Of a stretch of 64,000 bases of DNA, positions 1 through 8,956 are shown piece after piece. A model generated the notes under the pieces. That model saw nothing but the letters and a program-made list of their open reading frames with translations. It was not told where the DNA came from and made no database searches. Every line of letters begins with the position of its first letter. Positions within the stretch are counted from its first letter, which is position 1. Location: positions 1 through 64,000 of the forward strand of contig JACRDA010000093.1 of NCBI GenBank assembly GCA_016212965.1, given 5' to 3'. The translations under genes and the position numbers were made by a program. This stretch comes from Myxococcales bacterium (GTDB lineage: Bacteria > Myxococcota_A > Polyangia > Polyangiales > Polyangiaceae).

Positions 1-173
1 TACTCGTGGGGCTCCGGATCCACCTGATCTGCGGGCTCGCAGCACCAAGAAGCGACCGATCTCGGCGCCGGCACCCGACCACGCTACCCGAGTTTCATCC
101 GACGCGAGTCGAGCCACCTTCGGTGACCACCTGATCTGAGCTCGCGCAATCGCAAAAGGTCTAGACTCCCCGG

Positions 174-1532
174 ATGTCGCCCGCGCCCGCACCGCCGTCC
201 GGACCCGAGATCGTGCCCACGACCGAGCTCCACCCCCTGCCGGACGGGGAGCTCCGCCTGCTCGGCGCCGTGCGCCAGGTGACGGGCGCCATGACGCGCC
301 TCGAGCTCGGCGGTCGCCGGCTGCTCGTCGACTGCGGGATCGCGCAAGGCCGGGAGCGGATGGTGTTCCCGGAAGCGGCGCGCGACGTCGACGCCGTCGT
401 CCTCACGCACGGTCACCTCGACCACATCGGCAGCGTGCCGACGCTGCTCGAGCACGGCTTCGACCGGCCGCTCTACGCCACGCAGGCCACGCTGCAGATC
501 GCGCGCCTGTCGCTCGAGGACAGCCTCGGCATGGAGCGCGTGAGCGACCGCGAGATGGCCGCCTTCCTGCGGCGCTTCGACGCTCTGGCGCGGCCGCTGC
601 CGTACGAGCGCCGGAGCGAGGTGCTGCCCGGCGTCGCGCTCACCTTCCACGACGCGGGGCACATCCTCGGCTCGGCGAGCGCCGAGATCGAGAGCGAGCG
701 CAGCCGCGTCATCCTCTCCGGCGATCTCGGCCGGCGCGACAGTCCGCTCCTCTGCGACCCCAACACGCGCTGGGCCGCCGGCAGGCCCGTCGACGTGGTC
801 GTGATGGAGTCGACCTACGGCTCGCGCGAGCACGGCCACAGCCACGCCGACATCGAGCGCGACCTCGAGGCCATCGTGCGCGACGCCGTCCTGCGCAAGG
901 CCAAGGTGCTCGTTCCCGCCTTCGCCATCGGTCGCACCCAGACCCTGCTCTACTTTCTCAACCACCTCGTCGAGAACCACCGCATCCCCGAGGTCCCGGT
1001 CGCGATCGACACGCCCATGGGCCTCGCCGTGACGGAGACCTACGCGAAGTTCCGGCGCCTGTTCGACAAGGAGTCGCTCGACCAGCTCGCCCGCGGCGAC
1101 GATCCGCTCGACTTCGAGTCGCTCTTCCAGGTGCGGCGCGGCCAGGACTCGGCGCGCCTGCACGACGCCCCGGGCCCGATCCTCATCATCGCGGGCTCGG
1201 GTATGTGCACCGGCGGGCGCATCCTCGGCCACCTGCGCGAGGGCCTGCCGAGCCCGCAGACGACCGTGCTCTTCGTCGGCTACCAGGGTGAAGGCACGCC
1301 GGGCCGCCGCATCCAGGAGGCGGCCGAGCGCGGGGGCCGCGTGCGCATCGACGGCGAGGAGGTGACGGTGCGGGCGCGCATCGCGACCTTGAAGGGCCTG
1401 TCCGCTCACGCCGACCGGCGGGAGCTCCGCGACTGGCTCGGTCACATCCCCGGCGTGCGGCGGGTCGCCCTGCACCACGGCGACGTCGAGGCGCAGGAGG
1501 CGTTCGCCACCTTCGCCCACGCCGGAGGCTGA
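174..1532 (+). CDS. MBL-fold beta-CASP hydrolase (CPSF73/RNase-like)
   Basis: 452 aa metallo-beta-lactamase-fold protein of the beta-CASP group, which contains RNA-processing nucleases (bacterial YSH1/CPSF73 homologues). The zinc motif HGHLDH is at residues 79-84, with further metal or fold motifs GHILGSA (about 161-167), SGDLGR (about 181), ESTYGSREH (about 211), GSGMCTGGRI (about 340) and a C-terminal LSAHADRREL His motif (about 408). These match the family order from end to end, so the gene looks intact. RNA cleavage is known for relatives; the substrate here is unknown. It stands alone, convergent with the lipoprotein gene downstream. The ATG lies just after an A-rich stretch; no strong Shine-Dalgarno is visible. 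Confidence 0.93.
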   Translation: MSPAPAPPSGPEIVPTTELHPLPDGELRLLGAVRQVTGAMTRLELGGRRLLVDCGIAQGRERMVFPEAARDVDAVVLTHGHLDHIGSVPTLLEHGFDRPLYATQATLQIARLSLEDSLGMERVSDREMAAFLRRFDALARPLPYERRSEVLPGVALTFHDAGHILGSASAEIESERSRVILSGDLGRRDSPLLCDPNTRWAAGRPVDVVVMESTYGSREHGHSHADIERDLEAIVRDAVLRKAKVLVPAFAIGRTQTLLYFLNHLVENHRIPEVPVAIDTPMGLAVTETYAKFRRLFDKESLDQLARGDDPLDFESLFQVRRGQDSARLHDAPGPILIIAGSGMCTGGRILGHLREGLPSPQTTVLFVGYQGEGTPGRRIQEAAERGGRVRIDGEEVTVRARIATLKGLSAHADRRELRDWLGHIPGVRRVALHHGDVEAQEAFATFAHAGG

Positions 1533-1573
1533 AAGGCGCCGCCGGGAAAGGAGCGGCCGCGGGAGCTGCTCGC

Positions 1574-2149
1574 TCAGTCGAACGCTTCGAACGCGAAGGT
1601 CGTCTGCAGCACGGCCTCGGCGCCCTTGCCGGAGAAGCCCGCGGCGCTCGGCCCGCGCAGCACCACCTTGAAGTTGCCGCCGAGCAGCCGCGCGCGGTCC
1701 ACGCCGGCGAAGGCCTCGGGGTCGAGGTCGAGGTCGAGCGCGACCGGGCCGCCCCCCGGCACGCTCGCGTCGATGACGGTGTGCGCGACCGGGTAGCTGT
1801 TGTGGCTGTCGTCCACGACGAACAGCACGGCGACCTCGCCGTCGAAGACCTCGGAGAGCGCCGTGACCTGCGTCGATTTCCCGCCGAGCAAGAGGGACGC
1901 GTCCGCGAGCTCGATGGTGGCCGGGTCGTGGCCGAGCTCGGCCCGCGCCGCGTGGACGAACGCACCGTAGGGGTTGCCCGACTCGGTCGTGATGCCCTTC
2001 TCCTCGCTCACGACGCCGTTCGCCGCGTCGGACGACTTGGCCTTGAGCTCGATGGCGACGGGCTCCGAGTAGGCCGCGGGCTGCGTGCAGGCCGCGAGCG
2101 AGGGGACGGTGGCGGCGACGACGAAGGCCAAGGGGCGAAGCGAGTGCAT
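1574..2149 (-). CDS. putative lipoprotein of unknown function
   Basis: 191 aa. The N-terminus is a lipoprotein signal ending in the lipobox SLAAC with Cys21, so the mature protein should be lipid-anchored on the periplasmic side or outer membrane. The rest has alternating hydrophobic residues and Gly turns, suggesting a beta-rich fold; I recognise no family. The ATG was chosen because AGGAG sits about 6 bases upstream and the signal peptide starts there; the frame stays open further upstream but gives only Arg-rich noise. It is divergent from the Omp85 gene across a 319-base spacer. Confidence 0.75.
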   Translation of the reverse strand: MHSLRPLAFVVAATVPSLAACTQPAAYSEPVAIELKAKSSDAANGVVSEEKGITTESGNPYGAFVHAARAELGHDPATIELADASLLLGGKSTQVTALSEVFDGEVAVLFVVDDSHNSYPVAHTVIDASVPGGGPVALDLDLDPEAFAGVDRARLLGGNFKVVLRGPSAAGFSGKGAEAVLQTTFAFEAFD

Positions 2150-2468
2150 GGGTGACTCCTCTCGGGTGTGTTGCCCGTGGGTAGAGCACGAAGCGTTCCT
2201 ACCCTCGGCGCCGGCGCGCGCGCGGCCCGAACCGCGCCAAGTACCCGATGTCGCTCGCGTGCCGCGCTCGCCGGTCCCGGGCCGACCGTGATCCGGCCGT
2301 CCGGGGTGCGGCGCGGGCGCCGCACGCGTCGGCGCGCCGGTATCGCGGCGCAGCCCGGCGTGCGAGTGTGCAGCCGTCTGCACGCTTCGGGCGCGGGGCT
2401 GCACGATCCGGGGCCTTCCGGCGCGCGAAACACGCGGCACGTGCGGTGCAAAGGCCACGGGGGCGGCC
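2150..2468. promoter_or_regulatory. divergent intergenic region with two perfect inverted repeats
   Basis: Non-coding spacer between the divergent lipoprotein and Omp85 genes. It contains a perfect 8-4-8 inverted repeat at 2306-2325 (GTGCGGCG, loop CGGG, CGCCGCAC) and a perfect 6-4-6 repeat at 2368-2383 (GTGCAG, CCGT, CTGCAC). A further CTGCAC half-site is at 2399-2404 and a GCACGTGC palindrome lies near 2439. These could be operators. I see no clear -35/-10 pair on either strand and no sensible small ORF. Confidence 0.4.
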
Positions 2469-3875
2469 ATGAAGATCGACGACTGCACGAGGCGCTCGGG
2501 ACACGGTTGGGGCGCGCGTCGCCGCGGCGGGGTGCTCGTGGGGGCGCTCGGTGCGCTCCTCGCGTGGGCGCCGGCCGCGCGCGCCCAGCCGACCGACGCG
2601 GAGACCGAGGCGGAGGCCGAGGCCGAGACCGAGGTGCCCCCCGCGCCGCCCGACCCCGACCGCTGGGAGCCCGGCGCCTTCCCGGCGCTCAACTACGACA
2701 GCGACATCGGCTTCGGCTTCGGGGCGGTGGGCTCGGTGGCGAAGTTCGAGCAGGGCTACAACCCCTACCGCCTGCGCGTGGAGGCGCAGCTCTTCATGAG
2801 CGCCGCGCTCGACGCCGAGAAGAAGCCGTACATCGCCTACCACGACCACTACGTGAAGCTCGATCTGCCGGGCCTCCTCGACGGTGCCCTGCGACTCGAG
2901 GCGAAGCTCGCCTTCGGCAAGTTCTCGAACACCGGCTACTACGGCCTCGGCGCGGGGTCGATCGCGCGCTCCGTGAGCGACGAGGAGCTCGAGGCGAACG
3001 AGGCGCTCGCGCGCTACCACACCTACGGCCACACCTACCCGAGCGCGGTCGTGAACGCGCGCGTGACGCTGTTCGATCACCCCGTCGCGCGAGGCAAGGA
3101 GCGGCTCGAGGCGCTCCTCGGCACGCGCGCGTCCTACGACTGGTACTCGGTCTACGAGGGCAGCAAGCTCGCCGAAGACCTCGCGCTGCGTGCGACCGAA
3201 GGCGACGACGGGAGCACGCTCGCGGCCCTGCTGCCCGACGGGCGCGACCACGCCGTGCTCGGCTTCAACGTGGGCCTCTTGTGGGACAGCCGGGACGACG
3301 AGTACGCGCCCACGCGCGGCGTCTTCACGGAGCTCGCGGCGCGCATCTCCCCCGGCGTCGACGCCGGGCTCGCCTACGTGGGCGGCTACCTCGGGACCAG
3401 TGTCTACGCGCCGCTCGTGCCCGAGCACCTCGTCCTCGCGACGCGCGCCTCGGGCGACGTGCTCGGCGGCGCGCCGCCGCTCTACGAGCTCAGCCAGTCG
3501 GGCGTGCTGACGCCGCGCGACGGTCTCGGCGGCTCGTTCTCGGTGCGCGGCGTGCCGCTCCGCCGCTACCAGGGCAAGGTCAAGGTGCTCTCGAGCCTCG
3601 AGCTCCGCGGCAACTTCCCCTGGTTTGCCGCCGGCGAGGAGCGCATGCGCTTCGGAGCGGTCGCCTTCGCGGACGCCGGGCGCGTCTGGGCCGACGTCGA
3701 GGGTCGCTCGGTCGGCGGTCGCGCGCTCGACGGGCCCCACGCGCCCGTGGCGCTCGGCGTGGGAGGCGGCGCGCGCTTCCAGTGGGGCGACACCTTCATC
3801 CTGCGCGCCGACGGCGCGGGCTCGCCCACCGAGGGCACGAGCGGCTTCTACATCGACGTCGGGCAGACGTTCTAG
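2469..3875 (+). CDS. Omp85/D15-type outer-membrane beta-barrel protein
   Basis: 468 aa. An N-terminal signal peptide (Arg-rich start, hydrophobic core about residues 20-35, cleavage near ARA-QP) is followed by an acidic Glu/Thr linker and a long beta-barrel-like region. The C-terminal half carries the D15/Omp85 (bacterial surface antigen) signature: LLWDSRDDEYAPTRG around residue 273 and the barrel-lumen SVRG motif near 358, ending GQTF with the aromatic terminus usual for outer-membrane barrels. It has no obvious POTRA repeats, so it is shorter than BamA or TamA and more like patatin-associated or orphan D15 barrels. The role (protein secretion, assembly or lipid transport) cannot be assigned. 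It is convergent with the Popeye-like gene 25 bases downstream. Confidence 0.8.
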   Translation: MKIDDCTRRSGHGWGARRRGGVLVGALGALLAWAPAARAQPTDAETEAEAEAETEVPPAPPDPDRWEPGAFPALNYDSDIGFGFGAVGSVAKFEQGYNPYRLRVEAQLFMSAALDAEKKPYIAYHDHYVKLDLPGLLDGALRLEAKLAFGKFSNTGYYGLGAGSIARSVSDEELEANEALARYHTYGHTYPSAVVNARVTLFDHPVARGKERLEALLGTRASYDWYSVYEGSKLAEDLALRATEGDDGSTLAALLPDGRDHAVLGFNVGLLWDSRDDEYAPTRGVFTELAARISPGVDAGLAYVGGYLGTSVYAPLVPEHLVLATRASGDVLGGAPPLYELSQSGVLTPRDGLGGSFSVRGVPLRRYQGKVKVLSSLELRGNFPWFAAGEERMRFGAVAFADAGRVWADVEGRSVGGRALDGPHAPVALGVGGGARFQWGDTFILRADGAGSPTEGTSGFYIDVGQTF

Positions 3876-3900
3876 CGCGCCCGTTACCGCCTTGGCGGCC

Positions 3901-4551
3901 TCACGCCCGGCCCGTCGGGGCGCGCAGCTTGCCCGCGAGATCGGCGCCGAGGATGCCCTGCACCGCCGCGCGAAGCTCGGCGTCGTGCGCCACCGAGCGG
4001 CGCAGGCCCGCGGCGTCGAGCGACGCCAGCCGCGCCGGCTCGACCACGACCACGTCCGCCTTCGGGAGCTCGCGCGTGAGGAACGCCATCTCGCCCACGA
4101 ACTGCCCGGGTCCGAGCGCCGCCACCGACGCGCCCGCCACGCGCACCTCGAGTCGGCCCTCGAGCACCACGAGGAGGCGCTCGGGGTCGCGGCCCGCCGC
4201 CACCAGGACCTCGCCCGGCGCGGCGTCGACGAAGCGCGTGGCGCCGAGCAGGCGCAGCATCTCGCGCGGCCGCAGCGCGCGAAACGCGAGCCGGTGCAGC
4301 TCGTGCTCCTCGGGGCGCAGGTGCACCGGTCGCCGCTCGAGCAAGAGGCGCGTGATCTGGACGCCGTTGATGAGCGCGAAGACGAGGTTCCACGCGAGCG
4401 ACGCCCAGCCCACGGGGCTCGCGAGCAGGCACACGGACAGGAACATGCCGCCGGCGACCACGCTCAGCATGCGCAGCTTCAGGATGTCGCGCACCAGGAA
4501 CGACACGAGCAGCGTGGCGTTGGCGGCGTGGATCAGGAGATCGACGTGCAT
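3901..4551 (-). CDS. Popeye-like membrane protein with cyclic-nucleotide-binding fold
   Basis: 216 aa. The N-terminal ~70 residues hold three hydrophobic segments with the LLVSFLVRDILKLRMLS pattern of bacterial Popeye-domain proteins. The C-terminal part reads as a cyclic-nucleotide-binding beta-roll (APGEVLVAAG, LVVLEGRLEV, GPGQFVGEMAFL). In the phosphate cassette the Glu of FVGEM is kept, but the usual Arg position reads K-A-D, so binding of cAMP or cGMP is not assured. The start MHVDLL was chosen because upstream sequence in frame is Arg-rich and overlaps the neighbour. It follows the peroxiredoxin-like gene by 11 bases on the same strand, so the two are probably co-transcribed. Animal Popeye proteins bind cAMP; the bacterial role is unknown. 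Confidence 0.75.
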   Translation of the reverse strand: MHVDLLIHAANATLLVSFLVRDILKLRMLSVVAGGMFLSVCLLASPVGWASLAWNLVFALINGVQITRLLLERRPVHLRPEEHELHRLAFRALRPREMLRLLGATRFVDAAPGEVLVAAGRDPERLLVVLEGRLEVRVAGASVAALGPGQFVGEMAFLTRELPKADVVVVEPARLASLDAAGLRRSVAHDAELRAAVQGILGADLAGKLRAPTGRA

Positions 4552-4562
4552 GGCTACCCCGG

Positions 4563-5144
4563 TCAGACGAGGGCGCCCGAGCGCGCGGCGGCGCGCGCGA
4601 GAGCCCGGTCGACGATGTCGTTGAGCGAGAGGTGATCGCCGAGGTCGCGGTTGGCGTGGTGCCAGGCGAGCACCCCGCCGCGCAGCACGAAGGCGACCCC
4701 GCCCTGTTGCGTGACGTCGCCGTCGTCCGGCCGACGCTTCGCCCCGTGGCCGAGCGCGTAGAGGCGGAGGGCCGCCCACAGCGAGCGCGGGCCGTAGGTC
4801 GAGCGGCGCGAGCGCACGAGCTCAGCGGCGCGGTAGGCGGCGAGGTCGGGGCTCACCACGAGCTCGACGCGCGGGTCGTCGAGGCGGAGGCGCGTCCGGA
4901 AGGCCGCCGCCGCTTCCGGCGAGCCGGCTCCGACGATCCACACGCCGACGTCGAGCGCGGCGAGCTCGGGCACGCGCGGCGCGAGCTCGGCCGCGAGCGC
5001 CGAGCAGCTCGGGCAGGCGAAGTGTCGCAGGAACACGAGCAGGCAGTCGCGCTCGGCCCACGCGCGCGCGAGCCCGAGGGTCGTCCCGTCGACGCCCGTC
5101 ACGAGCGTCGCGCCCAGCACCGCCACATCCACGCGGGCGAGCAT
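4563..5144 (-). CDS. AhpC/TSA-family (peroxiredoxin-like 2) protein
   Basis: 193 aa thioredoxin-fold protein. A CxxC-type motif, FLRHFACPSC, occurs at about residues 38-47 where peroxiredoxin-like PRXL2/SelU proteins carry their redox pair. The later segments SPDLAAYRAAEL and TQQGGVAFVLRGG fit the same AhpC/TSA_2 family. No signal peptide, so cytoplasmic. Predicted to reduce peroxides or act in thiol redox control. First gene of a likely two-gene unit with the Popeye-like protein, an unusual pairing that might couple redox sensing to a membrane cyclic-nucleotide sensor (inference). Confidence 0.82.
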   Translation of the reverse strand: MLARVDVAVLGATLVTGVDGTTLGLARAWAERDCLLVFLRHFACPSCSALAAELAPRVPELAALDVGVWIVGAGSPEAAAAFRTRLRLDDPRVELVVSPDLAAYRAAELVRSRRSTYGPRSLWAALRLYALGHGAKRRPDDGDVTQQGGVAFVLRGGVLAWHHANRDLGDHLSLNDIVDRALARAAARSGALV

Positions 5145-5202
5145 ACAGGCGGGCGCGCGCTCCGCGCCAACTCGCTCGCCGTCGGCCGCCGGCCGCCTGC
5201 GC

Positions 5203-6480
5203 TCAGACGACGGTGCCGTCGCGCAGCGCTGCGTCCTTCGGCACGATGACGATGCCGTCGCGCACGTACCAGCCGTCGCCGTCCTCGTCGGGCCGGTCGG
5301 GCCGGCCGCGGAGCACGCACCCCGCCCCGACGCGCGCGTTCTTGTCGATGATGGCGCGCTCGATGACGCACTCGCGGCCGATGCCGCAGGCCGCGATGCC
5401 GAGCGCGGCGTTCGCGGCGCGCACGTCGTCCTCCTCGTAGTAGTCGGCGCCCATGATGATGGCGTCGCGCACCCGGGCGCCCTGCGCCACCCGGCTGCGG
5501 ATGCCGAGCACGCTGTGCTCGATGCTGGCGCCGTAGAGCAGGCAGCCCTCGCTGACGATGCTGTGGCTCACCTGCGCGTCGAGGAAGCGGGTGGCGGGCA
5601 GGAAGCGCTGGCGCGTGTAGATGGGCGCGTTCGGCAGGAACAGGCGGAATTGCGGCTTTTCCTCGGTCAAGGCGAGGTTCGCGTCGAAGAAGGCGCCGAT
5701 GGTGCCGATGTCGCGCCAGTAGCCCGAGAAGTAGTGCGCGATGACGCGCTTGTCGGTCACCATGCGGGGCAGGATGTCCTTGCCGAAGTCGACGAGCGCC
5801 GGGTCCGAGAGCGCCTCGCGCAGCGAGTCGAGGCGGAACAGGTAGACGCCCATGTTGACGAGGTAGTCCTCGGGGCCGAGCCCCCAGCGCTCGCGCAGGG
5901 CAGGTGGCGGCAGCACGTCGCGGATGTCGTCGTCCGGCTGCGGCTTCTCGCGGAAGGTGCGGATGCGGCCGTCCTCGTCGGCGTAGAGCACGCCGAGGCC
6001 GGTCACCTCGGGGCGGGGTACCCGGATGACCGAGACCGTGGCGTCGGCCTGCATGTCGACGTGGCGCTCGTAGATCTCGCGGTAGTCCATCCGGTAGAGG
6101 TGGTCGCCGCTCAGGATGAGCACGTGCTCGACACCCGCGGCCGCGAAGCGCCGGAGCTGCTTGCGCACGGCGTCGGCGGTCCCCCGGAACCAGTCGGAGG
6201 TGTCGTCGTCGGTCTGCTCGGCGGCGAGCACGTCCACCTGACCCTCGCCGAAGATGTCGAAGCGGTAGGTGCGGGCGATGTGGGCGTTGAGCGAGGCGCT
6301 GTTGAACTGGGTCAGGACGGCGATGTGGCGGAAGCCCGAGTTGATGGCGTTCGAGATGGTGATGTCGACGAGCCGGTACTTGCCGCCGAGCGGCACCGCC
6401 GGCTTGGCGCGATGGCGGGTCAAGGGGAACAGCCGGGCGCCACGCCCGCCGCCGAGGATCACCGTGAACACGCGCGTCAT
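5203..6480 (-). CDS. glgC: glucose-1-phosphate adenylyltransferase
   Basis: 425 aa. Makes ADP-glucose from glucose-1-phosphate and ATP for glycogen synthesis. The pyrophosphorylase loop GGGRGARLFPLT is at residues 10-21, followed by the KPAVPLGGKYRLVD core, LSGDHLYRMDY, and a C-terminal left-handed beta-helix domain with hexapeptide-like repeats. Length matches bacterial GlgC. The ATG at 6480 has GGAGG six bases upstream; an in-frame start 21 bases further up lacks this. It lies 61 bases downstream of the flavin monooxygenase gene on the same strand, so co-transcription is possible but functionally unrelated. Confidence 0.95.
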   Translation of the reverse strand: MTRVFTVILGGGRGARLFPLTRHRAKPAVPLGGKYRLVDITISNAINSGFRHIAVLTQFNSASLNAHIARTYRFDIFGEGQVDVLAAEQTDDDTSDWFRGTADAVRKQLRRFAAAGVEHVLILSGDHLYRMDYREIYERHVDMQADATVSVIRVPRPEVTGLGVLYADEDGRIRTFREKPQPDDDIRDVLPPPALRERWGLGPEDYLVNMGVYLFRLDSLREALSDPALVDFGKDILPRMVTDKRVIAHYFSGYWRDIGTIGAFFDANLALTEEKPQFRLFLPNAPIYTRQRFLPATRFLDAQVSHSIVSEGCLLYGASIEHSVLGIRSRVAQGARVRDAIIMGADYYEEDDVRAANAALGIAACGIGRECVIERAIIDKNARVGAGCVLRGRPDRPDEDGDGWYVRDGIVIVPKDAALRDGTVV

Positions 6481-6541
6481 GCCGACCTCCGTCGCAGCCA
6501 CATCGTAGTACAGCCCCGAGGTCCGGGCGCGGCTATCGGGG

Positions 6542-8008
6542 CTAGACGAGCATGCGGAAGTCGGCCGGATCGGGGCGCCGGGTGCGGAACCGGTAGTCGA
6601 AGGTGAAGCCGGGCCAGTTGTTGGTCTGCACCCCGTCGCTCGTCTTGTACCAGCTCGTGCAGCCGGCGCCCCACACCGAGCGGCGCAGGCGCGCCTGCAG
6701 GTCGGCGTGAAAGCGGGCCTGCACGGCGGGCCGCACGTCGAGCGCGCGCGCGCCCGTGCGGCGTGCGAGCGCGAGGCAGCCCATCACGTAGCGCACCTGG
6801 CTCTCGAGCATGAAGACGATGGAGCTGTGGCCGAGATTCGTGTTCGGCCCGTAGAGCAGAAACAGGTTCGGAAAGCCGCTCACCGCCATGCCGAGGTAGG
6901 CCTGGGCCCCCGCGCGCCAGGCCTCCGTGAGCTGTCGACCCGCGCTGCCCGTCACCGCGATGGGGCCGAGGAAGTCGGTGGCCTGGAAGCCGGTGCCGTA
7001 CACGAGCGCGTCGCAGGGGCGCCGCCGTCCGTCCGCGGTGACGACGTCGGCGCCCGCGACGCTCACGATGGGCTCGGTGACGAGCTCCACGTGCGGCAGC
7101 GCGAGCGCCGGGTAGTAGTCGCTCGAGATGAGCACGCGCTTGCAGCCCATCGGGTAGTCGGGCGTGAGCTTGTGGCGGAGCTCGAGGTCGCGCACCTCGG
7201 CCTCGAGGTGGCGACGCCACAGCCACCGCCCGAAGCGCTGCAGCGGTCCGCTCGGCCGCATGAAGCCGAGCGCGCGCCACTCGTGGCTCGCGTACACCCA
7301 GGCGCGGGAGAGCTTCTGTGCCGCGGGCAGGCGCTCGTAGAGCGCGCGCTCGGCCGGCCCGTAGGCGCGGTCGTGGCGCGGCACCACGTAGGGCGCCGAG
7401 CGCTGGAAGACCGCGAGCGACGCCGCCGTCTGCGCCAGCGCGGGCACGACCTGGATGGCGCTCGCCCCGGTGCCGATGACCGCGACGCGCTGGCCGCGGG
7501 GGTCGAAGTGCCGATCCCAGCGCGCGGTGTGGAAGGCGCGGCCGGTGAACGTGTCGAGCCCGGGAATCGACGGGTAGGCCGGCCGGCCGAGCTGGCCGCA
7601 AGCGGCGACGACGAAGCGCGCGCTGGCGCGGTGGCCGTCCTGGCACTCGAGCTCCCAGCGCCGCCGGGGCTCGTCGAAGCGTGCCCGCACGAGCTCGCGC
7701 CCGAGCTCGATGTGCGCGGCGAGCCCGTGATGCCGCGCCACCTCGTGCAGGTACGCGAGGATCTCGTCGTGCGGGGCGTACTTGTGGCTCCAGTCGGGCT
7801 TCGGCGCGAACGAGAAGCTGTAGAGGTGGCTCGGGATGTCGCAGGCCGCGCCCGGATAGGCATTGTCGCGCCACGTGCCGCCGAGCTCCCGGGCCTTCTC
7901 GAAGATCGCGAAGTCGTGGACGCCCGCGCGCCGGAGCGCGACGGCCATGCCGAGGCCGCCGAAGCCGCTGCCCACGATCACGACCTCGTGCTCTGCATCG
8001 CTCGCCAT
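6542..8008 (-). CDS. flavin-containing monooxygenase, Baeyer-Villiger type
   Basis: 488 aa. FAD-binding Rossmann motif GSGFGGLG at residues 13-20, GGTWRDNAYPGAACD at 43-57, the class B monooxygenase fingerprint FTGRAFHTARW at 154-164, and an NADPH-binding motif GTGASA at 179-184. This order is typical of Baeyer-Villiger monooxygenases, which insert oxygen next to ketones or oxidise soft nucleophiles. Substrate unknown. Its promoter region of 78 bases is shared with a divergent short-chain dehydrogenase that could provide or remove a ketone. GAGGAG precedes the ATG. Confidence 0.9.
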   Translation of the reverse strand: MASDAEHEVVIVGSGFGGLGMAVALRRAGVHDFAIFEKARELGGTWRDNAYPGAACDIPSHLYSFSFAPKPDWSHKYAPHDEILAYLHEVARHHGLAAHIELGRELVRARFDEPRRRWELECQDGHRASARFVVAACGQLGRPAYPSIPGLDTFTGRAFHTARWDRHFDPRGQRVAVIGTGASAIQVVPALAQTAASLAVFQRSAPYVVPRHDRAYGPAERALYERLPAAQKLSRAWVYASHEWRALGFMRPSGPLQRFGRWLWRRHLEAEVRDLELRHKLTPDYPMGCKRVLISSDYYPALALPHVELVTEPIVSVAGADVVTADGRRRPCDALVYGTGFQATDFLGPIAVTGSAGRQLTEAWRAGAQAYLGMAVSGFPNLFLLYGPNTNLGHSSIVFMLESQVRYVMGCLALARRTGARALDVRPAVQARFHADLQARLRRSVWGAGCTSWYKTSDGVQTNNWPGFTFDYRFRTRRPDPADFRMLV

Positions 8009-8086
8009 GCCTCTGGCTCCTCGCGCCGCGGGCCCCTCGCCGCAAGAGGGCGGCGCCGCGGCCGGGGCGCGCTAGCATGGCCGGCG

Positions 8087-8869
8087 ATGACACACGTGGT
8101 CGTGACCGGCGCGTCGGCCGGCATCGGGGAGGGCATGGTGCGCGAGTGGGTGCGCGCGGGCGCGTCCGTGACGATGGTGGCGCGCCGCCGCGAGCTCATG
8201 CAGTCGCTCGCCGACGAGGTCGGCGGCACGACGCGCGTCGTCGCGGCCGATCTCGGCGATCCGGGGCAGGCGACGCGCTGGCTCGCCGACGCCGAGGCGG
8301 AGCTCGGCCCGGTGGACGTGCTCGTGAACAACGCCGGCGTGCAGATCGTGGCGGCCTCGTCGAGCGTCTCGCTCGAGCGGGCCCGCGCCCTGCTCGAGGT
8401 GGATCTGCTCGCGCCCCTGGCCCTCGCGCACGCCGTGTTGCCGGCCATGCTGCGCCGCGGCGCCGGCGCGATCGTGAACATCGCCTCGGTCGCGGCGCTC
8501 GGCCCGACGCCGGGCATGCTCCACTACAACGCCGCCAAGGCCGGGCTCGCCGCCGCCTCCGAGAGCCTGCGCGGCGAGCTCCGGCGCACCGGCGTGCACG
8601 TCGTGACCGTGTACCCGGGCCCCGTCGACACGCCGATGTCGCGCGCCGCCTACGAGGTCGTCCCGCCCTCGCCGGCCGTGCGCCTGCTGCCCATCGGCAA
8701 CACCGCCACCCTCGCGCGCCGGGTCCGCCGCGCGGTCGAGCGCCGGCGTGCGCGCGTCATCTACCCCTGGCTCTACACGCTCTCGCGCCACTTCCCGGCC
8801 CTCACGCGCTGGATGCTCGACCGCTTCACGCCGCCGCTGCCCGCGCCCGAGGACCCGAGCGCTCGGTAG
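8087..8869 (+). CDS. short-chain dehydrogenase/reductase
   Basis: 260 aa classical SDR. NAD(P)-binding motif TGASAGIG at residues 7-14, NNAG near 85, the catalytic Ser region NIASVAALG, and the Tyr-Lys pair Y147/K151 in YNAAK. It ends with a basic region (RRRARVIYP) and a hydrophobic segment (LYTLSRHFPALTRWML) seen in membrane-associated SDRs. Predicted NAD(P)H-dependent alcohol/ketone oxidoreductase, substrate unknown. Divergently arranged with the Baeyer-Villiger-type monooxygenase, suggesting a shared ketone or alcohol substrate (inference). Confidence 0.93.
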   Translation: MTHVVVTGASAGIGEGMVREWVRAGASVTMVARRRELMQSLADEVGGTTRVVAADLGDPGQATRWLADAEAELGPVDVLVNNAGVQIVAASSSVSLERARALLEVDLLAPLALAHAVLPAMLRRGAGAIVNIASVAALGPTPGMLHYNAAKAGLAAASESLRGELRRTGVHVVTVYPGPVDTPMSRAAYEVVPPSPAVRLLPIGNTATLARRVRRAVERRRARVIYPWLYTLSRHFPALTRWMLDRFTPPLPAPEDPSAR

Positions 8870-8956
8870 CGGCGCCGCGCGCCCACCGGGGACTTGGCTC
8901 GGCGCCCCGCACGCGCGGTACCATGTGGGTCATCGTCCTACCTCGCGAGGATCCCC

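Noticed and set aside
20-138. 12-bp direct repeat CCACCTGATCTG at 20-31 and 127-138
   Set aside because: Single pair at the window edge with no gene or symmetry to interpret; probably incidental.
84-3740. Long minus-strand and alternate-frame ORFs opposite the first genes (for example 701, 372 and 513 aa)
   Set aside because: Arg/Ala/Gly-rich translations without motifs, caused by GC-rich third positions; the plus-strand genes there have family motifs.
8880-8935. Sigma-54-like TTGGCTC site before the small protein gene
   Set aside because: The -12 element is absent at the required distance.
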